A DNA stretch of 64,000 nt from Zwartia vadi (GTDB lineage Bacteria; Pseudomonadota; Gammaproteobacteria; Burkholderiales; Burkholderiaceae_B): assembly GCF_030410375.1 (NCBI RefSeq), contig NZ_JAUHHE010000001.1, forward strand, positions 62,001-126,000, given 5' to 3'. Position 1 is the first letter of the stretch. Every line of letters begins with the position of its first letter. Positions 28,231 to 38,463 of the stretch are shown one piece after another. The position numbers and the translations under genes are program-made. Under the pieces are notes generated by a model. The model saw only the letters and a list, made by a program, of their open reading frames with translations. It did no database searches and was not told the DNA's origin.

Positions 28231-29558
28231 CGCACATCATTCACCGCTCGTTACGCCAAACGCCACGCGTCGCGGCCAGTTCCTGCGGCATCTACATCAC
28301 CGACGAACACAATAAGCAATACATCGATGCAAGCGGTGGCGCCGCCGTCTCGTGTCTGGGTCACGCACACCCCGATGTGCTCGCCGCCATGCATGCGCAA
28401 ATAGACAAACTCGCTTACGCACACACAGGTTTTTTTACCTCGGAAGTCACTGAAGCGCTTGCGGATCATTTGATTGAACACGCACCCGGCGATCTGAGCG
28501 AGGTGTATTTCGTTTCGGGTGGTTCCGAGGCGGTTGAAGCAGCGCTCAAGCTTGCGCGACAGTATTTTCTGGAAATCGGTCAGCCCGAACGCACTGTTTT
28601 TGTATCGCGCCGACAAAGCTATCACGGCAATACGCTCGGCGCGCTTGCGGTAGGCGGTAACGAGTGGCGGCGTCAACCTTTTGCTCCCCTGCTCATGGAG
28701 GTACCAAGGGTATCGCCTTGTTTTGAATACAGGGATCGGCTTGCTCACGAAACTCAAGATGACTACACACGTCGATTGCTTGATGAAATCGAACAGACCT
28801 TTCTTGCGACTGGTCCAGAACGAATCATTGCTTTTTGCGCGGAGACTGTCGTCGGTGCAACGACTGGAGCTGTACCGCCCACCCCAGGTTATTTAAAAGG
28901 TGTCCGTGCGCTCTGCGACAAATACGGCATTCTCTACATCGCCGATGAAGTCATGTGCGGGATGGGTCGTACCGGCACGCTCTATGCGTTTGAGCAGGAT
29001 CAGGCACTTCCTGACATCGTGGTGATCGCCAAAGGACTGGGCGGCGGATATCAACCAATCGGCGCGCTTCTGGCTCGCACACACGTAGTCGAAGCGCTCC
29101 GTCAGAAAAGCGGCATGTTTCAGCACGGACATACTTATCTAGGACATCCGATCGCTTCAGCCGCCGCGCTGGCTGTACAACGCGTCCTCCAGCGCGACCA
29201 ATTACTGCCTCAGGTTCGCGCGCGTGGCCAATATTTGACGCAGGCACTCAAATCCGCGCTGGGGGACCACCAGCATGTTGGAGACATACGCGGTCGCGGA
29301 CTCTTCATGGCGGTTGAACTCGTGCGCGACAGAGAGGATCGCACGCCGTTTGATCACAATAAAAAACTACATGCCGTGATCAAACAACAAGCGATCAACA
29401 ATGGCCTGCTGGTGTATCCAATGGGCGGAACGATTGATGGAAAAAGCGGCGACCATGTGTTGGTGGCGCCGCCTTTCATCGTGAGCGAAGCTGAAATCGA
29501 CCAAATCGTCGATCGACTCAGACAATCGATCGACGAGAGTCTCAACATGATTGCCTAG
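28227..29558 (+). CDS. Class III PLP aminotransferase (aspartate aminotransferase family)
   Basis: Fold-type I aminotransferase of 443 aa. PLP is expected on Lys269 ([15 protein letters not shown]), with Asp240 ([14 protein letters not shown]) contacting the ring nitrogen and [17 protein letters not shown] binding the phosphate. Relatives act on omega-amino acids or beta-amino acids; the substrate here is unknown. It overlaps ruvA by 4 bases (ATGA), an odd partner for a recombination gene, and its stop shares CTAG with the convergent Bug gene. Confidence 0.9.
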   Translation: MTHIIHRSLRQTPRVAASSCGIYITDEHNKQYIDASGGAAVSCLGHAHPDVLAAMHAQIDKLAYAHTGFFTSEVTEALADHLIEHAPGDLSEVYFVSGGSEAVEAALKLARQYFLEIGQPERTVFVSRRQSYHGNTLGALAVGGNEWRRQPFAPLLMEVPRVSPCFEYRDRLAHETQDDYTRRLLDEIEQTFLATGPERIIAFCAETVVGATTGAVPPTPGYLKGVRALCDKYGILYIADEVMCGMGRTGTLYAFEQDQALPDIVVIAKGLGGGYQPIGALLARTHVVEALRQKSGMFQHGHTYLGHPIASAAALAVQRVLQRDQLLPQVRARGQYLTQALKSALGDHQHVGDIRGRGLFMAVELVRDREDRTPFDHNKKLHAVIKQQAINNGLLVYPMGGTIDGKSGDHVLVAPPFIVSEAEIDQIVDRLRQSIDESLNMIA

Positions 29559-30532
29559 TCGACGCGTGCGCCTGACAGTCTGACAGCTTCGGACCAATTT
29601 TTGACCTCAGAAGCAATCACTTTCTGGAAGGCCTCGGGCGAACTGTTGTTGACTTCGCCCCCCATTTCGCGCAAACGCTGAGTCATCGCGGGATCAGCCA
29701 CAATTTTCTGTATATCTGCGGATATTTTCTGACTCAGTGCATCGCTCATCGTTCCGGGACCATAGATACCAAACCAGGTCGCCGCAGTGAAATCGGGCAC
29801 GCCTGCTTCAGCCATCGTTGGCACGGAAGATATCGCCGCAACACGTGTCGGATGCGCCAAAGCAATCGGCTTGAGTTTGCCAGAATTGATGTAAGGCAAC
29901 GCAGCAGACAAGGTCACAAAGGCGACTTGTACCTGACCACCCAACAAATCAGTCAGCATTGGCGTATCACCTTTGTAAGGCACATGCGTCAAGGGTGTGC
30001 CGGTTTTAGCCTTGAACAACTCACCCGCTAAATGCTGAGGTGTTCCATTTCCGGGCGAAGCCATGGTGAGTCCATTCTTTTGAGCCTTGGCATACTGAAT
30101 CAAGTCGGCAAGCGAGTTCACCGGCAAACTCGGATTGGCCACCATCACCAGTGGGATCGTGGAGATCAAGGTGATCGGTGCGAAATCTTTGATCGGATCG
30201 TACTTGAGCTTGCCATAGAGACTCGCGCTGATGGTATGGGCGGCCGTGGTGATGTACAGGGTATAGCCATCACCCGGAGCGCGTGCAACCGATTCGGCCG
30301 CAACCGTTGTTCCAGCCCCCGGACGATTCGTGACAACCACGGGCTGTTTCCATTGAGCGGGAAGTTTTTCAGCGACCATCCGACCAATCACATCGGTTGC
30401 CCCACCGGCCGGATACGGCACGACCAGCGTGACGGTTTTTTCGGGAAAATTCTGCGCGGCAGTTAAGGCAGAAAAACCTGCGCCCACCAAAAGCGCAACA
30501 CTGACCATGATTCGATTCATTGATATTTTCAT
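29555..30532 (-). CDS. Bug/TctC family periplasmic solute-binding receptor (copy 2)
   Basis: Secreted receptor of 325 aa. Signal peptide about 1-26 (MVSVALLVGAGFSALTAAQ), then FPEKTVTLVVPYPAGGATD and NRPGAGTTVAAE, the family hallmarks. ATG 30532 has AGGAG upstream. It starts 5 bases after the epimerase gene and so probably ends a four-gene operon (dehydratase, reductase, epimerase, receptor). The ligand is not known; the operon suggests a hydroxy acid or sugar acid. Confidence 0.92.
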   Translation of the reverse strand: MKISMNRIMVSVALLVGAGFSALTAAQNFPEKTVTLVVPYPAGGATDVIGRMVAEKLPAQWKQPVVVTNRPGAGTTVAAESVARAPGDGYTLYITTAAHTISASLYGKLKYDPIKDFAPITLISTIPLVMVANPSLPVNSLADLIQYAKAQKNGLTMASPGNGTPQHLAGELFKAKTGTPLTHVPYKGDTPMLTDLLGGQVQVAFVTLSAALPYINSGKLKPIALAHPTRVAAISSVPTMAEAGVPDFTAATWFGIYGPGTMSDALSQKISADIQKIVADPAMTQRLREMGGEVNNSSPEAFQKVIASEVKNWSEAVRLSGARVD

Positions 30533-30537
30533 ATGGT

Positions 30538-31566
30538 TCACTTCTCCTTTTTCTCTTGTGCCTCGCGCCATGCCAGTAAGCGTGTGACGCCTTCACGCAT
30601 CTGCACTTGAGGTTTCCAACCAATCCGCTCACCCGCCTTGTCGTGCGGGATATGAAATGCGCCACCCGAGGTCAGGCGCACTTTACCGGGTGGATCGGGA
30701 CGCACTTCGGGTTTGAGACTGCTCTTGCAATACTCGAGTACCAGATTCACCAGCTCACCGGTTGTGATGGGGGCAGGACCGGAAACGTTGACAGCCACGT
30801 CGGTTGCCGAGCTTTGGAGCGCCGCGAGATTGGCGCGCGCGACATCAGAGACATGCACAAAATGTTTGGTGTCCGTACCGTCACCGGGCAAAATCGGTGG
30901 CTGCCCTTTGCGCACCAAGTCGTACGTTTCCATGATGTAAAGGGAGTTCGCAGCGCGATAGTGTTGACGCTCGCCGTAGACTGTCGAATAACGCAACACG
31001 ACATAGTCCTGACCAAAGGTCTGGTGATAATGACGGCAGAGCTGTTCGCCCATGATTTTGGAGGCGCCGTACAAAATCGCAGCGGGTGGCGCACCAACCG
31101 AGTGGAAAGGAATGTCTTCGGACAGTGCACCGTGAATACCGGGACCATAACCATAGACGGCATTCGACGAGGCGAAGATGAACTTTTTGACCTTGTTGAC
31201 ACGGCACGCTTCAAGCATGTTTTGCGCACCACGAATATTCACATCCACAGCCTGCCAGGGTGTTTGGGAAAAGCCCAAGGTCATGTAGGCCGCCAAATGT
31301 ACAACGCCATCGATCCCTTCGGTCGCCATCAATAAATCGGGCAAGCGCATCAAGTCCGCACGCACGATTTTTACTCTGGGATCATCCTGCAGGTGCTTGA
31401 TCGCCTCCATTGAGCCAAAAGCAAAATTGTCCAACAGCAAGACTTCGCGCGCGCCTTCCTTGAGCAGGAGATCGGCGGTATGCGAGCCCACGAGACTCGC
31501 GGCACCGGCGATCAAAATTCGGGAGTCTTTAATGTTTAAGGCTTGACCTGTTTTGTGCATTGTCAT
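30538..31566 (-). CDS. NAD-dependent epimerase/dehydratase (extended SDR)
   Basis: Extended short-chain dehydrogenase of 342 aa. The Rossmann motif GAASLVGSH is at about 20-28, the active site YGASK (Tyr and Lys) near 166-170, and the Ser/Thr of the triad in FASSNAVYGYG. Similar to UDP-glucose 4-epimerase-type proteins and GDP-sugar enzymes, but the substrate cannot be read. Start may be ATG 31560 or 31566. It sits in the ruvA-ruvB interval. Confidence 0.88.
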   Translation of the reverse strand: MTMHKTGQALNIKDSRILIAGAASLVGSHTADLLLKEGAREVLLLDNFAFGSMEAIKHLQDDPRVKIVRADLMRLPDLLMATEGIDGVVHLAAYMTLGFSQTPWQAVDVNIRGAQNMLEACRVNKVKKFIFASSNAVYGYGPGIHGALSEDIPFHSVGAPPAAILYGASKIMGEQLCRHYHQTFGQDYVVLRYSTVYGERQHYRAANSLYIMETYDLVRKGQPPILPGDGTDTKHFVHVSDVARANLAALQSSATDVAVNVSGPAPITTGELVNLVLEYCKSSLKPEVRPDPPGKVRLTSGGAFHIPHDKAGERIGWKPQVQMREGVTRLLAWREAQEKKEK

Positions 31567-31577
31567 GTTCGGGAATC

Positions 31578-32498
31578 TCAGGCATGAGGCTTCAAATAAA
31601 CAGGCGCGATCGACTCAAGCGCCGTTGGAACGACTCCGAGCAAAGGGTCGATGGGTGAGGCGCTCGTGTTGTCGACAGTCAGCGATGCGAGATTGTCACG
31701 GGACATCAGGGGCTCGCCCGGAAGACACTCGAAAAAGAACGCTTGCATGCGCCCAATTGACATGGGTAGCGATATCACTTTGCGAGGATGACCGCTCCAG
31801 CGTGCGGCAAGCTCAACCAGCTCGCCAAGCGTATAGACGCGGGGACCAGCCAGCTCGAAGGTTTGACCGCAGGCCCAGGGCTGCGACATGGCATTCAGAA
31901 CGGCCTCGGCAACATCCATGACATAAACGGGCTGCATCTTGGCCTGCGCGCCGGCAATCGGCAGGACAGGGAAAAAGCGCGCCAAACGGGCAAACATGTT
32001 CATGAACTGATCTTCGGCTCCAAAGACCACGGACGGTCTAAAGATGGTGAAGCCCTCATTTTTTGCCGCGCCGTAAGCGCTTCGAATCGCCTGCTCGCCG
32101 GCGGCTTTGGACCGCAAATAGCCGCTGGGAGCCTGCGCATCCGCGCCCAGCGCGCTGATGTGAATGAAACGCTTGGTCCCCTGAGCCAAGCAGGCCTGTG
32201 CCACCCGTTTGGGTAGCTGAACATGCGCCCGGTCAAAATCAACGCCATAAGGTTGACCCGCAGGGCTATGCAAAATACCGACCAAGTTGATGACCACATC
32301 GCATCCCGCCACTAACCGGTTTAGCATCGCGTCGTCATGCATATCGGCTTGCATGACCGTGACCGTGGGATGAACCAAGAGCGCGCGACCATGTTGATAC
32401 TGCCTCGTTGGCACATGCACCACATGCCCTTGAGCTACCAGACGACCGACAATCTGTCGGCCCAGAAACCCTGCACCACCAATCACCAGTACACGCAT
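31578..32498 (-). CDS. NDUFA9-like NAD(P)-binding protein
   Basis: Atypical SDR of 306 aa. VIGGAGFLGRQIVGRLVAQGH binds the dinucleotide, and YLRSK gives a YxxxK pair near 129-133. Segments INLVGILHSP and ISALGADAQAPSGYLRSKAAGE match the complex I NDUFA9 subunit family, which in bacteria comprises reductase-like proteins of unsure role. Lies 11 bases before the epimerase gene in the same operon. Confidence 0.88.
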   Translation of the reverse strand: MRVLVIGGAGFLGRQIVGRLVAQGHVVHVPTRQYQHGRALLVHPTVTVMQADMHDDAMLNRLVAGCDVVINLVGILHSPAGQPYGVDFDRAHVQLPKRVAQACLAQGTKRFIHISALGADAQAPSGYLRSKAAGEQAIRSAYGAAKNEGFTIFRPSVVFGAEDQFMNMFARLARFFPVLPIAGAQAKMQPVYVMDVAEAVLNAMSQPWACGQTFELAGPRVYTLGELVELAARWSGHPRKVISLPMSIGRMQAFFFECLPGEPLMSRDNLASLTVDNTSASPIDPLLGVVPTALESIAPVYLKPHA

Positions 32499-32514
32499 GG
32501 ATGACTCCGAAAAA

Positions 32515-33486
32515 TTAGGCTTGCGTCAAAAATCCCGCATAAGCCTGCAAGTCTACATTACCACCACTAATGATCACGCCAACACGCGCGCCCTTTTCCA
32601 CCGGCAAGATGCCCTGCAACAGTGCCGCGGCACCCAGACAGCCTGTCGGCTCGACCACGAGCTTCATGCGCTCCGCGAAAAATCGCATCGTTGCCAGCAA
32701 CTGGGGATCCGTCACCGTCAAAATATCCGTCACACGTTGTTTGATGACCCCAAAGGTCAGCTGGCCAAGATAAAGCGTGAGCGCACCGTCCGCAATCGAG
32801 CGTGGAGGCTCGATGTGCACCACTTCGCCCTTGCGCAGGGACTGCTGACCATCATTACCGGCTTCGGGCTCTACGCCATACACCTTGCACTTGGGGCTCA
32901 GCGCATGGGCGGAGAGCGCACTCCCTGCGAGCAAGCCGCCACCGCCCAAGCAGACTATCAAGTAATCCAGCTCGCCAACGTCTTCGAGTAATTCTTTGGC
33001 CGCAGTTCCCTGTCCAGCGATCACATGCAAGTGATCATAAGGAGGAATCAATGCCATACCGGTCTTTTTTTGCATCTCGCGGGCAATATCGTCCCGGTTT
33101 TCTTTGTAACGGTCATAGCTGACAACCGTGGCGCCATACTCTTGGGTCGCCGCCTTTTTGGCCGCAGGTGCATCCAGTGGCATGATGATGGTGGTCGCGA
33201 CACCGAGCAGCTTGCCGGCCAACGCGATCGCTTGCGCATGGTTGCCGGAGGAGAAGGTCAGGACGCCAGCGCGACGCTGTTCAGGCGACAGATTGGCAAT
33301 CGCATTGAATGCCCCGCGGAACTTGAACGCCCCCATACGCTGCAGATTGTCACATTTGAAAAAGACGCGAGCCCCAGTCATCCTATCCGCAGTGGCCGAA
33401 GTCATCACGGGAGTTCGATGGGCAACGCCTTTCAGCGTTTCAGATGCACGGACCACATCTTCGTATGTTGGCAACACAATAGACAT
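32515..33486 (-). CDS. PLP-dependent threonine/serine dehydratase family protein
   Basis: Fold-type II PLP enzyme of 323 aa. Lys55 in AFKFRGAFN forms the Schiff base, [10 protein letters not shown] binds substrate carboxylate, and GGGGLLAG binds the PLP phosphate. The lack of a C-terminal ACT domain indicates the catabolic threonine dehydratase/serine racemase/threo-3-hydroxyaspartate ammonia-lyase group. ATG 33486 is backed by AGAGGA; an upstream in-frame start would add 20 non-conserved residues. First gene of the operon and divergent from ruvB. Confidence 0.9.
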   Translation of the reverse strand: MSIVLPTYEDVVRASETLKGVAHRTPVMTSATADRMTGARVFFKCDNLQRMGAFKFRGAFNAIANLSPEQRRAGVLTFSSGNHAQAIALAGKLLGVATTIIMPLDAPAAKKAATQEYGATVVSYDRYKENRDDIAREMQKKTGMALIPPYDHLHVIAGQGTAAKELLEDVGELDYLIVCLGGGGLLAGSALSAHALSPKCKVYGVEPEAGNDGQQSLRKGEVVHIEPPRSIADGALTLYLGQLTFGVIKQRVTDILTVTDPQLLATMRFFAERMKLVVEPTGCLGAAALLQGILPVEKGARVGVIISGGNVDLQAYAGFLTQA

Positions 33487-33585
33487 TGCTTTCCTCTTAT
33501 TAACAGATACAAGATGCTGGATAGTGTACGATTGTCCGGGCATCATTGTGTAGTCTGCACCTCTATTGGATTATTTTTTTCATTC

Positions 33586-34653
33586 ATGGCTATTCAGTCG
33601 GATTCCCTGAGCTCCCGCGCCGAGGCCTCTCGTCTCGTGACGCCACAAGCAACGACCCCCAACGAAGAGACCATCGAGCGGGCGCTGCGCCCGCGGGCGC
33701 TCGAGGAGTATGTTGGTCAGCAACGCGTGCGCGAGCAACTTCAGATTTTTATTGCTGCGGCGCGTAACCGTCAGGAATCGCTGGATCACGTCCTGCTGTT
33801 TGGGCCGCCCGGACTCGGTAAAACGACCCTTGCCCACATCATCGCCCACGAAATGGGTGTCAATATGCGCCAGACCTCTGGTCCCGTCCTGGAGCGTCCG
33901 GGTGATCTCGCCGCCTTGCTGACCAATCTCGAACGCAACGACGTGTTGTTTATCGACGAGATCCACCGTTTATCGCCTGTAGTCGAGGAAATCCTTTATC
34001 CCGCGCTCGAAGACTTTCAAATCGATATTTTGATTGGCGAAGGCCCGGCCGCACGTAGCGTCAAACTCGACTTGCAGCCCTTTACCTTGGTTGGGGCGAC
34101 CACCCGTGCCGGCATGCTCACGAATCCACTGCGCGATCGTTTTGGTATTGTGTCCCGCCTCGAGTTTTACACGCCTGATGAACTCACGCGCATTGCCACA
34201 CGCAGCGCGGGCTTGCTACAAGTCCCGATCACACCGGACGGTGCCGCCGAAGTCGCCAGACGCTCACGCGGCACACCCCGCATCGCCAACCGCCTATTAC
34301 GTCGCGTGCGCGACTATGCGCAAGTCAAAGCACAAGGCACGATCGATGCGACCGTAGCCAATGCGGCGTTGTCCATGCTCGAAGTCGACCCTGAGGGCCT
34401 GGACCTCATGGATCGCAAACTACTCGAAGCGATTGTGCATAAATTTGACGGAGGGCCGGTCGGCGTCGACAGCCTGGCAGCCGCGATCGGCGAAGAACGC
34501 GACACCATCGAAGATGTGATCGAACCCTACTTGATCCAGCATGGCTACCTGCAGCGCACACCACGTGGCAGGATGGCCACACAAACGACCTGGCGACATC
34601 TTGGCTTGACACCGCCCAAAGCGCCTCCTACGGATGGGCCGCTTTTTAGCTGA
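33586..34653 (+). CDS. ruvB: Holliday junction DNA helicase motor subunit RuvB
   Basis: AAA+ ATPase that drives branch migration with RuvA. Walker [10 protein letters not shown] and Walker [10 protein letters not shown] are followed by the winged-helix C-terminal domain ([21 protein letters not shown]). ATG 33586 gives 355 aa, the usual length; longer upstream frames run into the dehydratase gene. It is 5.4 kb away from ruvCA, and only 4 bases precede the convergent recQ stop. Confidence 0.98.
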   Translation: MAIQSDSLSSRAEASRLVTPQATTPNEETIERALRPRALEEYVGQQRVREQLQIFIAAARNRQESLDHVLLFGPPGLGKTTLAHIIAHEMGVNMRQTSGPVLERPGDLAALLTNLERNDVLFIDEIHRLSPVVEEILYPALEDFQIDILIGEGPAARSVKLDLQPFTLVGATTRAGMLTNPLRDRFGIVSRLEFYTPDELTRIATRSAGLLQVPITPDGAAEVARRSRGTPRIANRLLRRVRDYAQVKAQGTIDATVANAALSMLEVDPEGLDLMDRKLLEAIVHKFDGGPVGVDSLAAAIGEERDTIEDVIEPYLIQHGYLQRTPRGRMATQTTWRHLGLTPPKAPPTDGPLFS

Positions 34654-34657
34654 CTGC

Positions 34658-36541
34658 TCAGCGCTCAGGAAAGTCGGCAATACATGCCAGGATCGACTCG
34701 CCATAGGATTCCAGCTTGCGTACGCCGACACCATTGACGTGCTCAAGATCCTGAAGACTCCGAGGACGCGCCATGGCAATCTCGCGTAGCGTCGCATCAT
34801 GAAAGATGACATAGGCAGGCACACCATGGCTGCGAGCAATCTCAGCTCGCCAATTGCGTAACGCTTGAAAAATTTCTTGTGCGCCAGAGGGTAAATCGGG
34901 CTGTAAAGTTTTTGATTTAGGCGTGGAGAGTCTTGTTGAACGCTCCGCCTCCCGACGCAGCATCAATGTGCGCGCGCCCTTCAAGACGGCACGGCTTTCT
35001 TCGGTCAGGGCAAGGGTCCCGTAGCCCTCTTGATCGACTACGAGCAATCCATGGGCGAGCAATTGCCTCAGCACACTTCGCCAAGCCTGCTCCGACAAGT
35101 CCTGACCAATGCCAAACACAGTCAGTGTTTCATGTTCATTTTCAAGTACGCGGGGCGTCGCTTTGCCTCGCAAAATATCGATCAGATGTCCGGCACCGTA
35201 ACGCTGGCCTCGCTCTTTCATTAGACGATAAATGGCCGATAACATCTTTTGTGCCGCGACGGTTCCGTCCCAGGCTTCAGGAGGCTGCAAACAGTTGTCA
35301 CAATTGCCGCAGGGCTCGATACGTTGACCAAAATACTGAAGCAGGCGCTGACGCCGACAGGCAATCGCCTCGCACATCGCCAGCATGGCGTCGAGTTGGG
35401 CGCCGAGTCGACGTCTAAAGGCATCATCCCCTGTGGATTCGTCGATCATGCGGCGCTGCTGGACCACATCTTGCAAACCGTAAGCGAGCCATGCGGTGGC
35501 TGGCAGACCATCGCGTCCTGCGCGACCCGTTTCCTGGTAGTAGCCCTCGACAGACTTGGGCATATCGATGTGCGCGACAAATCGTACATCAGGCTTGTCG
35601 ATGCCCATCCCGAAGGCGATCGTTGCAACCATCACAATACCGTCCTCACGCAAAAATCTGGACTGGTTATGCGCGCGCACCTGTGCACCAAGGCCCGCGT
35701 GATAAGGCAGGGCCTCAATCCCTTGCGCGCAGAGAAATGCTGCCGTGTCGTCAACCTTGTTGCGAGACAAGCAATACACAATCCCGGAGTCTCCGGGGTG
35801 CTCCTGCTTTAAAAGTTGCAGGAGCTGTTTACGCACATCTTGTTTTTCAACAATGTTGTAGCGGATATTTGGACGATCAAAACTCGCGACGAAATGACGA
35901 GCCTCTCCAAGCGACAGACGCTCGGCAATTTCGCGACGCGTCACATCAGTGGCAGTAGCCGTCAGCGCAATACGCGGAACCGTCGGCCAGCGCGCATGGA
36001 GCATGGACAAGCCGAGATATTCAGGACGGAAATCATGTCCCCATTGGGATACGCAATGCGCCTCATCGATAGCAAACAGCGCGATCTGACCACGCGCCAA
36101 CAATTGCAAACAGCGATCAGTCAGCAGGCGTTCCGGTGCCACATACAATAAATCGAGCTGACCATTTAGAAACGCTTGCTCAACGTCCTTGGTGTCTTGC
36201 CAGTCCTGGGTGGAATTCAAAAATGCTGCACGCACCCCAAGCTCAGTCAGAGCATCGACCTGATCTTGCATCAGGGCAATCAGCGGAGAAATGACGATTC
36301 CGGTGCCCGGACGCACCAGTGCGGGGACCTGATAACAGAGAGACTTTCCGCCGCCCGTCGGCATGAGTACCAAGGCGTCGCCGCCCTGAATCACATGCTC
36401 GACAATCGCCTGCTGATCACCCCGAAAAGACTCGTAGCCAAAAACCCGCGCCAGCACCTCCGAAGCGTCCAGTTTGCTGGCGTTCGAGGATGGGTGTTGC
36501 GCAAAGGGAGGATCAGACGCGAAGGGGCTAGGCTCAAGCAT
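34658..36541 (-). CDS. recQ: ATP-dependent DNA helicase RecQ
   Basis: 3'-5' superfamily 2 helicase of recombination and fork repair. MPTGGGKSLCYQVP at about 60-74 is Walker A, IDEAHCVSQWGHDF the DEAH box, and QETGRAGRDG motif VI. A zinc-binding Cys set (CEAIACRRQRLLQYFG, CGNCDNC) leads to the winged helix, and an HRDC domain closes the protein (627 aa). The first 25 residues are extra to E. coli RecQ. Divergent from glnS. Confidence 0.96.
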   Translation of the reverse strand: MLEPSPFASDPPFAQHPSSNASKLDASEVLARVFGYESFRGDQQAIVEHVIQGGDALVLMPTGGGKSLCYQVPALVRPGTGIVISPLIALMQDQVDALTELGVRAAFLNSTQDWQDTKDVEQAFLNGQLDLLYVAPERLLTDRCLQLLARGQIALFAIDEAHCVSQWGHDFRPEYLGLSMLHARWPTVPRIALTATATDVTRREIAERLSLGEARHFVASFDRPNIRYNIVEKQDVRKQLLQLLKQEHPGDSGIVYCLSRNKVDDTAAFLCAQGIEALPYHAGLGAQVRAHNQSRFLREDGIVMVATIAFGMGIDKPDVRFVAHIDMPKSVEGYYQETGRAGRDGLPATAWLAYGLQDVVQQRRMIDESTGDDAFRRRLGAQLDAMLAMCEAIACRRQRLLQYFGQRIEPCGNCDNCLQPPEAWDGTVAAQKMLSAIYRLMKERGQRYGAGHLIDILRGKATPRVLENEHETLTVFGIGQDLSEQAWRSVLRQLLAHGLLVVDQEGYGTLALTEESRAVLKGARTLMLRREAERSTRLSTPKSKTLQPDLPSGAQEIFQALRNWRAEIARSHGVPAYVIFHDATLREIAMARPRSLQDLEHVNGVGVRKLESYGESILACIADFPER

Positions 36542-36601
36542 GAGCGGTTTTAATTAACAACATTCGTGGATTGTAGAGGATCAAATTGAGGGTATTTACC
36601 T

Positions 36602-36623
36602 CGCACCCAAGAACTTGGGTGCG
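36602..36623. promoter_or_regulatory. Perfect 22-bp palindrome between recQ and glnS
   Basis: CGCACCCAAG (36602-36611) and CTTGGGTGCG (36614-36623) are perfect 10-bp arms around AA. It lies 60 bases ahead of recQ and 53 bases ahead of the glnS ATG, so it may be an operator or a leader hairpin. No T-run follows either way. Confidence 0.6.
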
Positions 36624-36676
36624 CCTCATGGCAAAATATGCCCTTACCGCTTGCTCTGGCCGCCCAAAATCCTCGT

Positions 36677-38443
36677 ATGACCTCTGAAACGAACGCTCCC
36701 GTTACGACTAACTTTCTGCGCAACATCATCGATTCCGACCTCGCTTCTCAGCGATTTGCCGGTAAGCGATGGGCGGGCCGTCCAGGACCCGCACAGGTTC
36801 AAGCCGCGGGCGAGCTTGACTCGGCACGGATTCGCACGCGCTTTCCCCCCGAGCCCAACGGCTACCTGCATATTGGCCACGCCAAAAGTATTTGCCTGAA
36901 TTTCGGCTTGGCTCGGGACTATGGCGGCATCTGTCATTTGCGTTTCGACGACACGAATCCCGAAAAAGAAGAGCAGGAGTATGTCGATGCCATTATCGAT
37001 GCCGTGAAATGGCTGGGTTTTGACTGGACAGCCCAAGGCAAGGAGCATCTCTATTTCGCCAGCAGCTATTTCGAGGACATGTACAGCTTTGCGGAGGCGC
37101 TGATCGAGGCTGGTCACGCCTACGTGGACGAACAAAGTCCCGAAGAAATGCGCGCCATGCGCGGCACGCTGACCGAGCCCGGCCAAAACTCGCCCTATCG
37201 CGACCGGCCAGCCTCCGAGTCTCTGCGCCTGTTGCGCGAAATGCGCGAGGGTAAGCACCCCGATGGCAGCATGGCATTGCGCGCGCGCATCGACATGGCC
37301 TCGCCCAACATCAACATGCGCGATCCGGTGCTCTACCGCATTCGCCATGCCGCTCACCATCGCACCGGCACGCAGTGGTGCATCTACCCCATGTATGCCT
37401 ACGCCCATCCAATCGAGGATGCGCTCGAGGGCATTACCCACAGCATCTGCACCTTAGAGTTTGAAGACCAGCGGCCTTTTTACGACTGGACGCTCAATCG
37501 CCTGCAAGAGCTCGGCAAGTTCTCGCTGCCTTTGCCGCATCAGTACGAGTTCGCACGGCTGAACGTCAGCTACATCGTCACCAGCAAACGCAAGCTGCTC
37601 CAGTTGGTCAAAGAAGGTCACGTGAGTGGCTGGGATGATCCCAGAATGCCCACCCTTGCCGGTTTGCGCCGTCGCGGCTACACCGCCGCGTCACTGCGTT
37701 TGTTCTGCGAGCGCACGGGAGTCTCGAAGTCTAATTCCCGCATCGACTACAGCTTGCTGGATCAGGCATTGCGTGAGGATCAGGATCCCCTGGCCCCCCG
37801 CTCGGTCGCGATTTTGGACCCCCTCAAGCTGGTGATCACGAATTTCCCTGAAGGTCACGCCGAGCCTTGTCATGCGCCGCGTAACCCGCACGATCCTGAG
37901 GCGGGGCAGCGCGAATTTCCGCTCATGCGCGAGGTGTGGATCGAGCGCGAAGATTTTGCCGAAATTCCACCTAAAAAATACTTTAGACTCTTCCCTGGCA
38001 ACTCAGTGCGCTTGAAATACGGGTATGTCGTGACATGTACCGGCTGTGTGAAAGATGAACAGGGCAACATCATCGAGGTGCATGCTCAATACAATCCTGA
38101 CACCAAGAGCGGCACACCAGGTGCCGATGCGGTCAAGGTCAAGGGAAACGTCACCTGGATCAGCTGCGCTGCCGCGGTGCCTGCCGAAATCAGACTGTAC
38201 GACCGTTTGTTCACCGAGCCCTTTCCGGACGCGGGCGATCGGGAGTTTTTAGACTACCTCAACCCGCTCTCCATACAATCCGTCCAGGCTTGGCTTGAGC
38301 CCGGCACCTCACTTGAGCCTGGCATCGTGTCGCAATTTGAGCGTCTAGGCTACTTTGTAATCGACACTCGGGATTCGACTGCTGAGCGTCCGGTGTTCAA
38401 CCGGGTTACGACACTCAAAGACACCTGGGCGAGTGCCACCTAG
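36677..38443 (+). CDS. glnS: Glutaminyl-tRNA synthetase
   Basis: Class I synthetase charging tRNA-Gln, cytoplasmic. PPEPNGYLHIGHAKS carries HIGH at residues 65-68 and VTSKRKLL is the KMSKS-loop counterpart, as in E. coli GlnRS (MSKRKL). DTNPEKEEQEYVDAI and the C-terminal anticodon-binding barrels are typical. ATG 36677 gives 588 aa. Having GlnRS implies direct charging of tRNA-Gln. Confidence 0.97.
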   Translation: MTSETNAPVTTNFLRNIIDSDLASQRFAGKRWAGRPGPAQVQAAGELDSARIRTRFPPEPNGYLHIGHAKSICLNFGLARDYGGICHLRFDDTNPEKEEQEYVDAIIDAVKWLGFDWTAQGKEHLYFASSYFEDMYSFAEALIEAGHAYVDEQSPEEMRAMRGTLTEPGQNSPYRDRPASESLRLLREMREGKHPDGSMALRARIDMASPNINMRDPVLYRIRHAAHHRTGTQWCIYPMYAYAHPIEDALEGITHSICTLEFEDQRPFYDWTLNRLQELGKFSLPLPHQYEFARLNVSYIVTSKRKLLQLVKEGHVSGWDDPRMPTLAGLRRRGYTAASLRLFCERTGVSKSNSRIDYSLLDQALREDQDPLAPRSVAILDPLKLVITNFPEGHAEPCHAPRNPHDPEAGQREFPLMREVWIEREDFAEIPPKKYFRLFPGNSVRLKYGYVVTCTGCVKDEQGNIIEVHAQYNPDTKSGTPGADAVKVKGNVTWISCAAAVPAEIRLYDRLFTEPFPDAGDREFLDYLNPLSIQSVQAWLEPGTSLEPGIVSQFERLGYFVIDTRDSTAERPVFNRVTTLKDTWASAT

Positions 38444-38463
38444 GTAAGGTATGATCCTCGCCA

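Noticed and set aside
30607..31335. Open frame of 242 residues on + opposite the epimerase gene
   Set aside because: The epimerase has clear Rossmann and YxxxK motifs on the other strand; the frame has no signals of its own.
33025..33585. Upstream extension of the ruvB frame
   Set aside because: It runs antisense through the dehydratase gene; RuvB homology begins at 33586.
36644..37441. Open frame of 265 residues opposite glnS
   Set aside because: It overlaps the conserved HIGH region of glnS and has no domain similarity that I can see.
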